Origin: Allobosea vaviloviae
GTDB lineage: Bacteria; Pseudomonadota; Alphaproteobacteria; Rhizobiales; Beijerinckiaceae
NCBI RefSeq assembly: GCF_001298265.1
Contig: NZ_LGSZ01000048.1
Coordinates: 248,001 to 312,000 of the forward strand
Length of the DNA: 64,000 nucleotides
Reading direction: 5' to 3'
Positions 8,969-17,868 of this stretch are shown piece by piece (position 1 is the stretch's first letter; each line of letters starts with the position of its first letter). Under the pieces are notes generated by a model that was given only the letters and a program-made list of their open reading frames with translations, searched no databases and was not told the DNA's origin. The position numbers and the translations under genes were made by a program.

Positions 8969-10167
8969 CCGCGCTCGCCGCCCTCGACAGGCAGCCGATG
9001 GTTCCCGACCATCCGACCGCAGGGGCGGGCTTTGCCGTCTATGTGCATTGGCCGTTCTGCCTGGCCAAATGCCCCTATTGCGACTTCAACTCCCATGTTC
9101 GGCTGCAACCGCCCGACCAGGCGCGCTATATCGCCGCCTTCCGGCGCGAGCTGGCTCATCGCGCGCAGCTTGCGCCAGGGCGCACAGTCTCCTCGATCTT
9201 CTTTGGCGGGGGCACGCCCTCGCTGATGGAGGGGCGGACCGTCGGCGCGATCCTCGATGCGATCGCCGAATTCTGGGTGGTCGATCCCGATTGCGAGGTC
9301 TCGCTCGAGGCCAACCCGACCAGCGTCGAGGCCGGGCGCTTCGCGGATTTCCGCGCGGCCGGGGTCAACCGCGTCTCGCTGGGCGTACAGGCCCTCAACG
9401 ACGCCGATCTCAAGGCGCTGGGCCGGATGCACTCGGCCCAGGAGGCGCTGGACGCGGTCGCGATCGCCCGGAAATATTTCGAGCGCTACTCCTTCGACCT
9501 GATCTATGCCCGCTCGCCCGCGCAGACGCCGGCTTTGTGGCGGGCCGAGCTCGAACTGGCGATCAGCCATGCGGCCGAGCATCTCTCGCTCTACCAGCTG
9601 ACCATCGAGCCCGACACGATGTTCGAGCGCCTCTACAAAGCGGGCAAGCTCGCGATTCCCGACCATGAGGCGGGCGCCGTGCTCTACGAGATCACGCAGG
9701 AGATCACGCAGAAGCACGGCCTGCCGGTCTACGAGATCTCGAACCATGCAAGGCCCGGCGCGCAATGCCGCCACAACCTCGTCTACTGGCGCTATGGCGA
9801 ATATGCCGGCGTCGGCCCCGGCGCGCATGGCCGCCTCGTGACGTCTGAAGGCCGCATGGCGCAGTCCACCGAGAAGCGGCCGGAAATCTGGCTGGAGCGG
9901 GTCGAGGCGGAAGGGCATGCGCTGGTCGAGCAGGAACGCCTCAGCCTGGAAGCGCAGGGCGACGAATATCTGCTGATGGGCCTGCGGCTGGTCGAGGGCA
10001 TCGACCCCGCGGTTTTCACCGCGTTGTCGGGTCGCACGCTGAGCCAGACCCGCATCGACAGCCTGATCGACGACGGGCTCTTGACCTTCAAGCCCGGCGG
10101 CAAGCTCGCCTGCACCCCCGATGGCGCGCTGCTGCTGGATGCGGTGGTGGCGGATCTGGCGGCGTAG
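8965..10167 (+). CDS. hemW: Radical SAM heme chaperone HemW
   Basis: A 400-aa HemW (formerly annotated as oxygen-independent coproporphyrinogen oxidase). The radical-SAM cluster motif CxxxCxxC is at C32, C36, C39 (FCLAKCPYCDF). FFGGGTPSLM, VSLEANPTS and NRVSLGVQALND are the standard downstream motifs. It is shorter than true HemN and lacks the extra N-terminal cysteine context of HemN, so HemW, which delivers heme to respiratory enzymes, is the better call. It overlaps rdgB by four bases, and a class A palindrome follows 7 bp after the stop. Confidence 0.95.
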   Translation: MTALAALDRQPMVPDHPTAGAGFAVYVHWPFCLAKCPYCDFNSHVRLQPPDQARYIAAFRRELAHRAQLAPGRTVSSIFFGGGTPSLMEGRTVGAILDAIAEFWVVDPDCEVSLEANPTSVEAGRFADFRAAGVNRVSLGVQALNDADLKALGRMHSAQEALDAVAIARKYFERYSFDLIYARSPAQTPALWRAELELAISHAAEHLSLYQLTIEPDTMFERLYKAGKLAIPDHEAGAVLYEITQEITQKHGLPVYEISNHARPGAQCRHNLVYWRYGEYAGVGPGAHGRLVTSEGRMAQSTEKRPEIWLERVEAEGHALVEQERLSLEAQGDEYLLMGLRLVEGIDPAVFTALSGRTLSQTRIDSLIDDGLLTFKPGGKLACTPDGALLLDAVVADLAA

Positions 10168-10174
10168 CCAGCAC

Positions 10175-10278
10175 CGTCATTCTCGGGCGAAGCGAAGCGC
10201 AGACCCGAGAATCTCCCGCCAAATGAGATGCAGCAGCCTTTTGGTCAGGAGATGCTCGGGTCAAGCCCGAGCATGACG
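10175..10278. repeat. Class A intergenic palindromic element, copy 1
   Basis: Outer arms CGTCATTCTCGGGC and GCCCGAGCATGACG, each paired with an inner arm (GACCCGAGAATCTC; GAGATGCTCGGGTC), giving two adjacent hairpins that can also pair with each other. It lies between the convergent hemW and LpoA-like genes and may act as a bidirectional transcription or mRNA 3'-end barrier. Confidence 0.8.
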
Positions 10279-10283
10279 TCGGA

Positions 10284-11492
10284 TCACTGCGTCCGCGGCC
10301 CGAGATCGCGCGGCGCGGCGTTGATCGTGACGATCTGGCCGTTGCGCAGTTCGAGCACGGCCAGGCCCCGGTCGATCTGGCCGTCGGGGCGGAAGCGGAA
10401 GACGCCGTCGGCGCCCGCAAAGCCCGAGGCATTGGTCAGCACGGCTTCCGAGAAGCGCTGCGACCCTTGCGTGCGTGCGAGCGCGGCCGAGAGCGACACC
10501 GCGTCATAGGCCAGCGTCGCGGTGCGCGTGGGGGCGCTGTTGAAGCGCGCCTGATAGCGTCCAGCGAAGGCGTTGAAGCCGGCGGTGTCGGGCGAGGCGA
10601 ACCAGCCGCCCTGGATCGCCGGGACGCGCGCGACATTGGCGTCGTTCCAGACACCGGTGCCGAGCGGCTTGACCTTGGTCGGATCGTAGCCGGCCTGCTG
10701 CAAGGCGAGGCCGAGGGCCGGCATGGTGTCGGCGGCGGCCGGGACGAAGAGCGCATCGGCCTGCTGAAGAGCCGGCGTCAGTCGCGCCGCGGAGGCGCGC
10801 ATCGCGGCCTGATCCGCGGAGAAGCGCTCGATCGCGACGACGCGGCCGCCGCGCGCGGCGACGGCCTGCTGGAAGGCGGCCTCGACCACCTTGCCATAGG
10901 CGGTGTCGGGCACCATCCCGGCGAAGGATTTGCGGCCCTGCTGCGAGGCATAGGCGATGACGCGGTTGACGTCGTTCTCGGGCGGGAAGGACAGAAGATA
11001 GACGCCGCGCCCGGCGGCATTGGTATCGCTGGAGAAGGCGATGACCGGTCGGTTGGCGCCGCGCGCGACCTGTCCGGCGGCCTGGACGGAGGGCGCGAAG
11101 AGCGGCCCGATGATCAGTTCGGCCCCCTCGCGCAGGGCCTCCTGCGCCGCGGCCTGGGCGCCTTCGGGCGTGCCGCGATCATCCTTGACCAGCAATGTCA
11201 GGTCGGCATTGGGGAATTCGGCCAGCGCCATCTCGGCCGCGTTGCGCAGCGAATTGCCGACGACAGCGCCCTGCCCTTCCGCCGTGAGAGGCAGGATCAG
11301 GCCGACCTTGACCTTGCCGGTGCCGATGGTCTGGCCGGTGCTCTCCGCAGGCTGCGTCTGCGCGGCGGGGCTGTCGAAGCCGGGCAATCCGGAGGGACCG
11401 CCGCTACAGGCTGCGAGCGCCAGGCAGGCGATGGCGACCAGCGAAGCGGCGCTTCGCCGAAGAGCCGGTGCAAGGAGCCGATGACGCAACAC
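10284..11492 (-). CDS. LpoA-like penicillin-binding protein activator lipoprotein
   Basis: A periplasmic-binding-protein-fold lipoprotein of about 402 aa related to the YraM/LpoA C-terminal domain, which activates class A penicillin-binding proteins from the outer membrane. The signal peptide ends in a lipobox LALAAC. KVGLILPLTAEGQGAVVGNSLRNA starts the Leu/Ile/Val-binding-like fold. The frame opens at an ATG at 11582, but GTG at 11492 is preferred: GGAG lies 7 bases upstream and it gives a compact signal peptide (LRHRLLAPALRRSAASLVAI). Divergent rsmI then yraN reproduces the Escherichia coli yraL-yraM-yraN neighbourhood, which supports the assignment. Confidence 0.85.
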   Translation of the reverse strand: MLRHRLLAPALRRSAASLVAIACLALAACSGGPSGLPGFDSPAAQTQPAESTGQTIGTGKVKVGLILPLTAEGQGAVVGNSLRNAAEMALAEFPNADLTLLVKDDRGTPEGAQAAAQEALREGAELIIGPLFAPSVQAAGQVARGANRPVIAFSSDTNAAGRGVYLLSFPPENDVNRVIAYASQQGRKSFAGMVPDTAYGKVVEAAFQQAVAARGGRVVAIERFSADQAAMRASAARLTPALQQADALFVPAAADTMPALGLALQQAGYDPTKVKPLGTGVWNDANVARVPAIQGGWFASPDTAGFNAFAGRYQARFNSAPTRTATLAYDAVSLSAALARTQGSQRFSEAVLTNASGFAGADGVFRFRPDGQIDRGLAVLELRNGQIVTINAAPRDLGPRTQ

Positions 11493-11683
11493 GGGCGATC
11501 TCCAGATCTTGTGCCGGACGGCGGCAAGCCGCTTCGGCGATGCAGTCCCCCGACCATTGGGAGACTCCTGCCAGTGCGGCATCGTATTTTCAAGTTGTTA
11601 ACTCTGTGTTGCGCTCGCGGAAGGACGCCAAGCCCACTCGCGGCCGATGGCGCGGGCGGAGCGCTTGTGGCAGGTTCGCGCAG

Positions 11684-12598
11684 ATGTCGACCTCACCCAC
11701 GCCTGCGCCGCGCGCACCGAGCTACACCGCCTTCGGGCTCAGGGCGGAAGCAGAGCCGCTCGCTCCGGGCCTGCACATCGTTGCGACGCCGATCGGCAAT
11801 CTCAGAGACATTTCGTTTCGGGCGCTGGCGACGCTGGCGGCAGCCGATGCGGTGCTGGCCGAGGATACCCGCACCTCGAAGACGCTGCTGGCGCATTACG
11901 GCATCTCGACGCCGCTCTACCCCTATCACGAGCACAATGCCGAGCAGATGCGGCCGAAAATCCTCGCCAAGCTGCGCGAGGGCGGCAAGCTGGCACTGAT
12001 CTCGGATGCCGGCACGCCGCTGGTCTCCGACCCCGGCTACAAGCTCGTCGCCGAGCTGGTGGCTGAAGGGTTGCCGGTGACAGGCATTCCCGGTCCCTCT
12101 GCCGTGCTGGCGGCGCTGGTGCTGGCGGGCTTGCCGACCGACCGCTTCTTCTTCGAGGGTTTCCTGCCGCCCAAGGCTGCGGCGCGGCGCGGGCGGCTGA
12201 CCGAACTCGCCGCCATTCCCGGCACGCTGGTCTTCTTCGAATCGCCGCGGCGCCTGGCCGAGATGCTGTCCGACGCCGCCGGCGTGCTGGGTGAACGACC
12301 GGGTGCAGTCGCGCGCGAGCTGACGAAGTTCTACGAGAACGTGCAGCGTGGCCCGCTCTCGGTGCTCGCGGCGCATTACGACGGCGAGGAAGAGGCGCGC
12401 GGCGAGATCGTGGTGATCATCGGCCCGCCCGGTGCGGAGGAGCTGACCCCGGCCGGCGACGTGATCGAGGAGCGTCTGCGCGCCGCTTTGGCGCAGGTCT
12501 CGCTGAAGGAGGCGGTGGCGCAGGTCGCCGCCGAAACCGGGCAGCCGCGCCGCAAGGTCTATGCGCGCGCGCTGGAACTGACCCGCGAGGAGCCTTGA
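11684..12598 (+). CDS. rsmI: 16S rRNA (cytidine1402-2'-O)-methyltransferase RsmI
   Basis: A 304-aa tetrapyrrole-methylase-fold SAM enzyme that 2'-O-methylates C1402 in the ribosomal P site. Signatures: [54 protein letters not shown], and [28 protein letters not shown]. The C-terminal [20 protein letters not shown] is the usual RsmI tail. The frame is open from 11468, but ATG 11684 gives the family N-terminus. The yraN start overlaps its stop. Confidence 0.96.
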   Translation: MSTSPTPAPRAPSYTAFGLRAEAEPLAPGLHIVATPIGNLRDISFRALATLAAADAVLAEDTRTSKTLLAHYGISTPLYPYHEHNAEQMRPKILAKLREGGKLALISDAGTPLVSDPGYKLVAELVAEGLPVTGIPGPSAVLAALVLAGLPTDRFFFEGFLPPKAAARRGRLTELAAIPGTLVFFESPRRLAEMLSDAAGVLGERPGAVARELTKFYENVQRGPLSVLAAHYDGEEEARGEIVVIIGPPGAEELTPAGDVIEERLRAALAQVSLKEAVAQVAAETGQPRRKVYARALELTREEP

Positions 12599-12990
12599 GC
12601 CTCCAGCGCGAGCGCAGTGAGCTGCGCAGCCGGCGGGCCCGTCGCTCCGGCATCACCGGCGCACGCTCGGAATGGCTGGCGATTCTCTGGCTCGCGGCAA
12701 AGGGCTACCGTTTGCTGGCCCGGCGCTTCGGCGGCAAGGGTGGCGAAATTGACCTGATCGTGAAGCGGGGACGCACGGTCGCCTTCGTCGAGGTGAAGGC
12801 GCGCGGAACGATGGACGAGGCGATGATCGCGATCACGCCCGACAAGCGCCGCCTCGTCGAGGCCCGCATCCGCCAGTGGCTGGCACAAAACCCCTGGGCG
12901 ATGGACCACATTCTGCGCGCCGACGCCGTGTTCCTCGCGCCTCGCCGCTGGCCGCGCCATGTGCCTGATGTGTTCGAGCTTGTCTTGTGA
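12595..12990 (+). CDS. YraN family (UPF0102) nuclease-fold protein
   Basis: A 131-aa UPF0102/YraN protein. The fold is Holliday-junction-resolvase or endonuclease-like: a conserved Glu-Asp-Glu-x-Lys pattern is visible as [22 protein letters not shown], with the active-site-like EID and EVK. Cellular function is not established. The start is TTG at 12595, overlapping the rsmI stop (TTGA), so it is coupled to rsmI. An in-frame ATG appears only much later and would remove the conserved N-terminus ([17 protein letters not shown] region). Confidence 0.9.
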   Translation: MSLQRERSELRSRRARRSGITGARSEWLAILWLAAKGYRLLARRFGGKGGEIDLIVKRGRTVAFVEVKARGTMDEAMIAITPDKRRLVEARIRQWLAQNPWAMDHILRADAVFLAPRRWPRHVPDVFELVL

Positions 12991-13076
12991 CGCAAGGCAC
13001 GCCACTTGCCGATGCAGGCCGCGTCATCCGATAAGGACGCGCACTCGACGTCGTTCGTCTCATCGGAGCGGAAACC

Positions 13077-14027
13077 ATGACTCTCACCGTCGCCATCCAG
13101 ATGGACCCGATCGAGCGCCTCCGGGTCGCCGGCGATACCGGCTTCGCGCTGATGCTGGAGGCACAGGCGCGCGGGCATACGCTGTTCACCTACACGCCCG
13201 ACAAGCTGTCGATTCGGGACGGCAAGGTCACGGCGCCGATCCGCCCGGTGACGGTGCGCGACGTCGAGGGCGACCATTTCACCGCCGGCGCAGAGGTCAG
13301 GACCGATCTCTCGACGATGGACGTCGTGCTGCTGCGGCAGGATCCGCCCTTCGACATGGCCTATGTCTCGACCACGCATATGCTGGAGCGCATCCATCCC
13401 AAGACGCTGGTGGTCAACGACCCCTTCCATGTCCGCAATGCGCCCGAGAAGATCTTCGTCACGCATTTTCCCGAGCTGATGCCGCCGACGCTGATCACCC
13501 GCGACAAGGCCGAGATCGAGGCCTTCCGCGACGAGTTCGGCGAAATCGTCATGAAGCCGCTCTATGGCCATGGCGGCGCGACCGTGTTCAAGACCAGCAA
13601 GGACGACCCGAATTTCGGCTCGCTCTACGATCTCTTCGCCAATCTCTTTCGCGAGCCCTGGGTGGTGCAGGCCTACATCAAGGAGATCTCGGAGGGCGAC
13701 AAGCGCATCATCCTGATCGACGGCAAGGCGGCGGGCGCGGTCAACCGTGTGCCGGCGGTGGGCGATCTGCGCGCCAACATGGTGCGCGGCGGCGCAGCCC
13801 GACCGACCGATCTCTCGGCCAAGGAACTCGAGATTTGCGAGGCGATCGGCCCGGCTCTGCGCGAGCGCGGCCTGCTGCTCGTCGGCATCGACGTGATCCA
13901 CGGCAAGCTGACCGAGATCAACGTCACCGCGCCGACCGGCGTGCGCGCGATCAAGAAGCTCGGCGGGCCGGACCTCGCGGCGCAGCTCTTCGATGTGATC
14001 GAGGCCAAGGTCGCCCATCGCGGCTGA
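13077..14027 (+). CDS. gshB: Glutathione synthase
   Basis: A 316-aa proteobacterial-type GshB, ATP-grasp fold, joining gamma-glutamylcysteine and glycine. N-terminal domain: [24 protein letters not shown]-grasp: [36 protein letters not shown], then [20 protein letters not shown] near the end with the metal-binding Glu-x-Asn. GGAGCGGAAACC precedes the ATG. It lies 86 bp after yraN on the same strand, so it is probably read through from rsmI-yraN or has its own promoter in that gap. It is convergent with the E1-like gene. Confidence 0.97.
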   Translation: MTLTVAIQMDPIERLRVAGDTGFALMLEAQARGHTLFTYTPDKLSIRDGKVTAPIRPVTVRDVEGDHFTAGAEVRTDLSTMDVVLLRQDPPFDMAYVSTTHMLERIHPKTLVVNDPFHVRNAPEKIFVTHFPELMPPTLITRDKAEIEAFRDEFGEIVMKPLYGHGGATVFKTSKDDPNFGSLYDLFANLFREPWVVQAYIKEISEGDKRIILIDGKAAGAVNRVPAVGDLRANMVRGGAARPTDLSAKELEICEAIGPALRERGLLLVGIDVIHGKLTEINVTAPTGVRAIKKLGGPDLAAQLFDVIEAKVAHRG

Positions 14028-14054
14028 GGCCGGCGGCGCGCCACGACGGACCGG

Positions 14055-14834
14055 CTATCGGGCCGCCGAACCGTTCAGACTGTTCTCCTCGTCCCAGCCA
14101 TAGCGCATCGTCTCGAAGCGCATCGTCAGGGCATCGACGAGCAGCAGCCGGCCGACGAGCGGCTCGCCGAAGCCGGTGATCGCGCGGATGACTTCGAGTG
14201 CCATCAGCGAGCCCATGACGCCGGGCAGCGCGCCAAGGATGCCAGCCTCCGCGCAGGTCGGCACCGTGCCGGATGGCGGCACGTCGGGGAAGAGGCAGCG
14301 CCAGGTCGGGTTCGGGCGGCCGTCGGGGCCGGTTTCATGCGCCCGGATCGTCGTCAGCGAGCCGTCGAAGCGCCCGAGCGCGGCCATCACGAGCGGCTTG
14401 CGCTCATGGAAGCAGGCATCCGAGACGGCATAGCGCGTCGCGAAATTGTCCGAGCCCTCGGCGACCACATCGTAGAAGGCGATCAGCGCCCGGGCATTGT
14501 GCGGGTCGATGCGGGTGACGTGCTCCTCGACCACAATATGCGGATTGAGCCGCTTGACGAAGGCTGCCGCGGCGACGGCCTTGTGGGCGCCGATATCGTC
14601 CGTGCCATAGATCGTCTGGCGCTGCAGGTTCGAGAGCGAAACGGTGTCGTCGTCGACGATGCCGATATGGCCGACACCGGCGGCTGCGAGATACTGGATC
14701 AGCGGCGCGCCGAGCCCGCCGGCCCCCACCACCAGCACCCGCGCGCGCTTGAGCTTCTGCTGGCCGGGGCCGCCGATCTCCGGCAGCACCAGATGGCGCG
14801 CATAGCGTTCGACCTCGTCGTCGTTCAGGCTCAT
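14055..14834 (-). CDS. MoeB/ThiF-type E1-like adenylyltransferase
   Basis: A 259-aa enzyme of the HesA/MoeB/ThiF family that adenylates the C-terminal Gly-Gly of a ubiquitin-like sulfur carrier (MoaD or ThiS). ATP site VVGAGGLGAPLIQYLAAAG and VDDDTVSLSNLQRQ are at residues ~30-70. RCLFPDVPPSGTVPTCAEAGILG contains the conserved Cys. The frame opens upstream at 14975, but ATG 14834 gives the canonical MSLNDDEVERYARHLVLPE. No moaD or thiS gene is next to it, so MoeB versus ThiF cannot be decided; MoeB is favoured by length and the N-terminus. Confidence 0.9.
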   Translation of the reverse strand: MSLNDDEVERYARHLVLPEIGGPGQQKLKRARVLVVGAGGLGAPLIQYLAAAGVGHIGIVDDDTVSLSNLQRQTIYGTDDIGAHKAVAAAAFVKRLNPHIVVEEHVTRIDPHNARALIAFYDVVAEGSDNFATRYAVSDACFHERKPLVMAALGRFDGSLTTIRAHETGPDGRPNPTWRCLFPDVPPSGTVPTCAEAGILGALPGVMGSLMALEVIRAITGFGEPLVGRLLLVDALTMRFETMRYGWDEENSLNGSAAR

Positions 14835-14902
14835 GCGCGAAGGGTTAAGCCCATCGCGCGCCTTGGGCAATCGTCGTGCGGCTACGCCTGTGATGCTTTG
14901 TC

Positions 14903-14985
14903 GCCGGCTCCGTTGGCCGGCTTGGCCACGCCGCCAAGCCATGCCATCGTGTCGGCCAAGAAGGGCTGGGTCCAAAGCCCGTTAT
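14903..14985 (+). promoter_or_regulatory. Candidate structured leader of the nucleoside-transport operon
   Basis: Three stems lie upstream of the BMP gene: GCCGGC (14903-14908) with GCCGGC (14916-14921); GGCTTGG (14919-14925) with CCAAGCC (14934-14940); and GGGCT with AGCCC around 14963-14980. The first two overlap and cannot form together, which is the layout expected of an attenuator or ligand-controlled leader. No T-tract terminator is visible and no known riboswitch consensus was recognised by eye. Confidence 0.3.
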
Positions 14986-15004
14986 CCAACAGGGGATCGT
15001 TTCC

Positions 15005-16006
15005 ATGCGTTTGAAATCGCTCGCGCTGGCGCTGGCCGGCGTCGCTCTCTCGGCTGTCGCGGCGATGGCGCAGACGGCGATCAAGCCCGCGGTCGTCTAT
15101 GACAAGGGCGGCAAGTTCGACAAGTCCTTCAACGAGGGCGTCTTCATCGGCGCCGAGAAGTTCAAGGCCGAGACCGGCGTCGAGTTCCGCGATTTCGAGC
15201 CGACAAACGATGCCCAGATCGAGCAGGCGCTGCGGCGCTTTGCCCGCGACGGCCACTCGCCGATCATCGCGGTGGGCTTCTCCCAGGCGACCGCGCTGCA
15301 GAAGGTCGCCGCCGAGTTCCCCAATTTGAAGTTCACCATCATCGACATGGTGGTCGACCTGCCGAATGTTCAGTCGGTCGTGTTCAAGGAGCATGAGGGC
15401 TCCTATCTCGTCGGGCTCCTGGCCGGACTCGCCTCGAAGACCAACAAGGTCGGCTTCGTCGGCGGCATGGACATCCCGCTGATCCGGAAGTTCGCCTGCG
15501 GCTACATCCAGGGCGTCAAGGCCGCCAAGAAGGACGCCGAGATCTTCCAGAACATGACCGGATCGACGCCCGCCGCCTGGAACGACCCGGTCAAGGGCGG
15601 CGAGCTCGCCAAGTCGCAGATCGACCGTGGCGCCGACGTGATCTACCACGCTGCCGGCGGCACCGGCATCGGCGTGCTGCGCGCGGCGGCCGATGCCGGC
15701 AAGCTCGGCATCGGCGTCGATTCCAACCAGAACGGCCTGCAGCCGGGCAAGGTGCTGACCTCGATGCTCAAGCGCGTCGACGTCGCCGCCTACACCTCCT
15801 TCAAGGCGGCGCGTGACGGCGCCTGGAAGCCGGGCATCTCGGTGCTCGGCCTCAAGGAGGACGGCGTCGGCTGGGCGCTCGACGACGCCAACAAGGGCCT
15901 GGTCACCCCCGAGATGAAGGCCGCCGCCGACAAGGCCCGCGCCGACATCATCTCGGGCGCGGTCAAGGTCCACGACTACATGTCGGATTCGAAGTGCACG
16001 ATCTGA
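15005..16006 (+). CDS. BMP family nucleoside ABC transporter substrate-binding protein
   Basis: A 333-aa periplasmic binding protein of the Bmp/PnrA (Med) family. The signal peptide is MRLKSLALALAGVALSAVAAMA with an AMA-QT cleavage; there is no lipobox. The BMP hallmark VYDKGGKFDKSFNEGV is at residues 31-46, with IIAVGFSQA, GFVGGMDIPLIRKF and IYHAAGGTGIGVL following. PnrA-type proteins bind purine and pyrimidine nucleosides. Downstream are a tandem ATPase, two permeases, cdd, a nucleoside phosphorylase, deoC and deoA, which makes nucleosides the very likely substrate. Confidence 0.93.
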   Translation: MRLKSLALALAGVALSAVAAMAQTAIKPAVVYDKGGKFDKSFNEGVFIGAEKFKAETGVEFRDFEPTNDAQIEQALRRFARDGHSPIIAVGFSQATALQKVAAEFPNLKFTIIDMVVDLPNVQSVVFKEHEGSYLVGLLAGLASKTNKVGFVGGMDIPLIRKFACGYIQGVKAAKKDAEIFQNMTGSTPAAWNDPVKGGELAKSQIDRGADVIYHAAGGTGIGVLRAAADAGKLGIGVDSNQNGLQPGKVLTSMLKRVDVAAYTSFKAARDGAWKPGISVLGLKEDGVGWALDDANKGLVTPEMKAAADKARADIISGAVKVHDYMSDSKCTI

Positions 16007-16033
16007 GGAGGCAAGCGTCGCTCGACGACAGGC

Positions 16034-16111
16034 CGTCATTCTCGGGCGCAGCGAAGCGAAGACCCGAGAATCTCCGGCAAGAGATGCTCGGGTCAGGCCC
16101 GAGCATGACGC
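16034..16111. repeat. Class A intergenic palindromic element, copy 2
   Basis: Same arms as copy 1 (CGTCATTCTCGGGC at the left, GCCCGAGCATGACG at the right) with a shorter centre. It fills the 127-bp gap between the binding-protein gene and its ATPase, where a 3' hairpin could stabilise or terminate the binding-protein mRNA. Confidence 0.8.
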
Positions 16112-16133
16112 TCTGGTCTCACGCTTCCGCATC

Positions 16134-17666
16134 ATGATGGCATCCGCCCCCGCCATTTCCCTCACCGGCATCTCCAAGCGCTTCGGTTCGGTCCAGGCCA
16201 ACCGGGACGTGTCGCTGTCGGTCGCGGCCGGCTCGATCCACGGCATCGTCGGCGAGAACGGCGCGGGGAAATCGACGCTGATGTCGATCCTCTACGGCTT
16301 CTACGAGGCTGATTCCGGCGAGATCGCGCTCAGTGGCAAGCCCTGCCGCATCCGCACACCGGCGGATGCGATCGCGGCCGGCATCGGCATGGTCCACCAG
16401 CATTTCATGCTGGTGGAGACGCTCAGCGTGGTCGAGAACGTCATCCTCGGAGCGGAGGGCGGCGCCTGGCTCGGCGGCGGCGTGACGCGCGCGCGGGCCG
16501 AACTGACGCGGCTGGCGCAGGATTACGGCCTCGCGATCGACCCCGACGCCATCGTCGGCGAGCTGTCGGTCGGGCTGCAGCAGCGCGTCGAAATCCTGAA
16601 GGCGCTCTATCGCGGCGCGCAGATCCTGATCCTGGACGAACCCACCGCCGTTCTGACCCCGCCGGAAGCCGACCAGCTCTTCTCGCTGCTGCGGGCGCTG
16701 CGGGACCAGGGCAAGACCGTGATCCTGATCACGCACAAGCTGCGCGAGATCATGGAGGTGACGGACAGGGTCTCGGTGATGCGGCGTGGCGAGATGGTCG
16801 CGCATCTGGCGACGCGCGAGACCTCTCCGCCGGAACTCGCCGAGGCGATGGTCGGCCGCCGGGTCCTGCTGCGGGTCGAGAAGGCGCAGCGGCCGCGCGG
16901 GGCCAAGGTGCTGGAGGCGATCGGGCTCGACCTGGTCGATGCGCGCGGCGTCGCGCTCCTGACCGGCGTCAACCTGACGCTGCATGCAGGCGAGATCGTC
17001 GGCATCGCGGGCGTCGCCGGCAATGGCCAGAGCGAGCTGCTCGAGGTTCTGGCCGGACTGGCGCAGCCCTCGCGGGGCGTCGTCAGGCTGAACGGCGAGG
17101 TCCTGACCGGCGCGGACCGCAACCCGGCGCGGCTGCGCAAGCTCGGGTTGATGCATGTCCCGGAGGACCGGTTGCGGAGCGGGCTCGTCACGGCCTTCCC
17201 GGCCGCCGAGAACACCATCCTGGGCTATCAGGACGATCCGGCGCTCGGCCCCGGCCCCTTCCTCTCCCCCACGACGATTTCGGCGCGGGCGCGCGAGACC
17301 TTTGCCGCCTATGACGTGCGCCCACCGGACCCTGACCTCAAGACCGCGAAATTCTCCGGCGGAAACCAGCAGAAGATCGTGCTTGCCCGCGAGATCGAGC
17401 GGGCCCCGAAGGTGCTGCTCGTCGGCCAGCCGACGCGCGGCGTCGATATCGGCGCGATCGAGTTCATCCACCGCCGGCTGATCGGCCTGCGCGATGCGGG
17501 CGTCGCGATCCTGCTCGTCTCGGTCGAGCTCGAGGAGGTGATGGCGCTGTCGGACCGGATTCTGGCGATGTGCGGCGGGCGCATCACCGGCGAGCGGCTG
17601 GCGGGCGAGGCCGACGAGCGCGATCTCGGGCTGCTGATGGCAGGCGTGACAGGGGAAGCGGCGTGA
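16134..17666 (+). CDS. Nucleoside ABC transporter ATP-binding protein (tandem NBD)
   Basis: A 510-aa fusion of two ABC nucleotide-binding domains, the architecture of BMP/nucleoside and ribose-class importers. NBD1: Walker [17 protein letters not shown], signature LSVGLQQRVEILKALYRG, Walker B ILILDEPTAVLTP, H-loop LITHKLREIM. NBD2 has a degenerate Walker A (GVAGNGQSELLEVLAG, lacking the Lys), signature FSGGNQQKIVLAREI and LLVGQPTRGVDIGA, as is usual in the family. Start ATG 16134 or the adjacent ATG 16137. A cytoplasmic motor for the two permeases downstream. Confidence 0.95.
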   Translation: MMASAPAISLTGISKRFGSVQANRDVSLSVAAGSIHGIVGENGAGKSTLMSILYGFYEADSGEIALSGKPCRIRTPADAIAAGIGMVHQHFMLVETLSVVENVILGAEGGAWLGGGVTRARAELTRLAQDYGLAIDPDAIVGELSVGLQQRVEILKALYRGAQILILDEPTAVLTPPEADQLFSLLRALRDQGKTVILITHKLREIMEVTDRVSVMRRGEMVAHLATRETSPPELAEAMVGRRVLLRVEKAQRPRGAKVLEAIGLDLVDARGVALLTGVNLTLHAGEIVGIAGVAGNGQSELLEVLAGLAQPSRGVVRLNGEVLTGADRNPARLRKLGLMHVPEDRLRSGLVTAFPAAENTILGYQDDPALGPGPFLSPTTISARARETFAAYDVRPPDPDLKTAKFSGGNQQKIVLAREIERAPKVLLVGQPTRGVDIGAIEFIHRRLIGLRDAGVAILLVSVELEEVMALSDRILAMCGGRITGERLAGEADERDLGLLMAGVTGEAA

Positions 17667-17691
17667 GGAGCGCTATTGCTGGATCGATGGG

Positions 17692-17847
17692 GCGCGGGGA
17701 ACCCCTCTCCTGTAAGGAGAGGGGCAGGGGTGAGGTGTCGGCCAGACATCGTTGGCTTGAATCAAGCAGCGGGCAGGTTTCCGTCTCGCTGGTCGAGGGG
17801 CCGACCCCTCACCCTGCCCTCTCCCTACGGGAGAGGGTTCCCCGCGC
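17692..17847. repeat. Class D long inverted repeat between ATPase and first permease
   Basis: Left arm 17692-17743 and right arm ~17795-17847 are near-perfect inverted copies (both reading GCGCGGGGAACC-CTCTCC... outward to inward). Each arm also contains its own hairpin (CCCTCTCC-TGTAA-GGAGAGGGG; CCCTCTCC-CTACG-GGAGAGGG). The element occupies most of the 202-bp gap between transport genes. The homologous element at 35.8 kb is C/G-run expanded. Confidence 0.75.
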
Positions 17848-17868
17848 TTTGCCTTCGAGGGCCGCACG

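Noticed and set aside
8314-14969. Identical 15-mer GCCAAGAAGGGCTGG upstream of rdgB and the BMP gene
   Set aside because: One or two chance 15-base matches are expected in 64 kb; no other shared flanking sequence.
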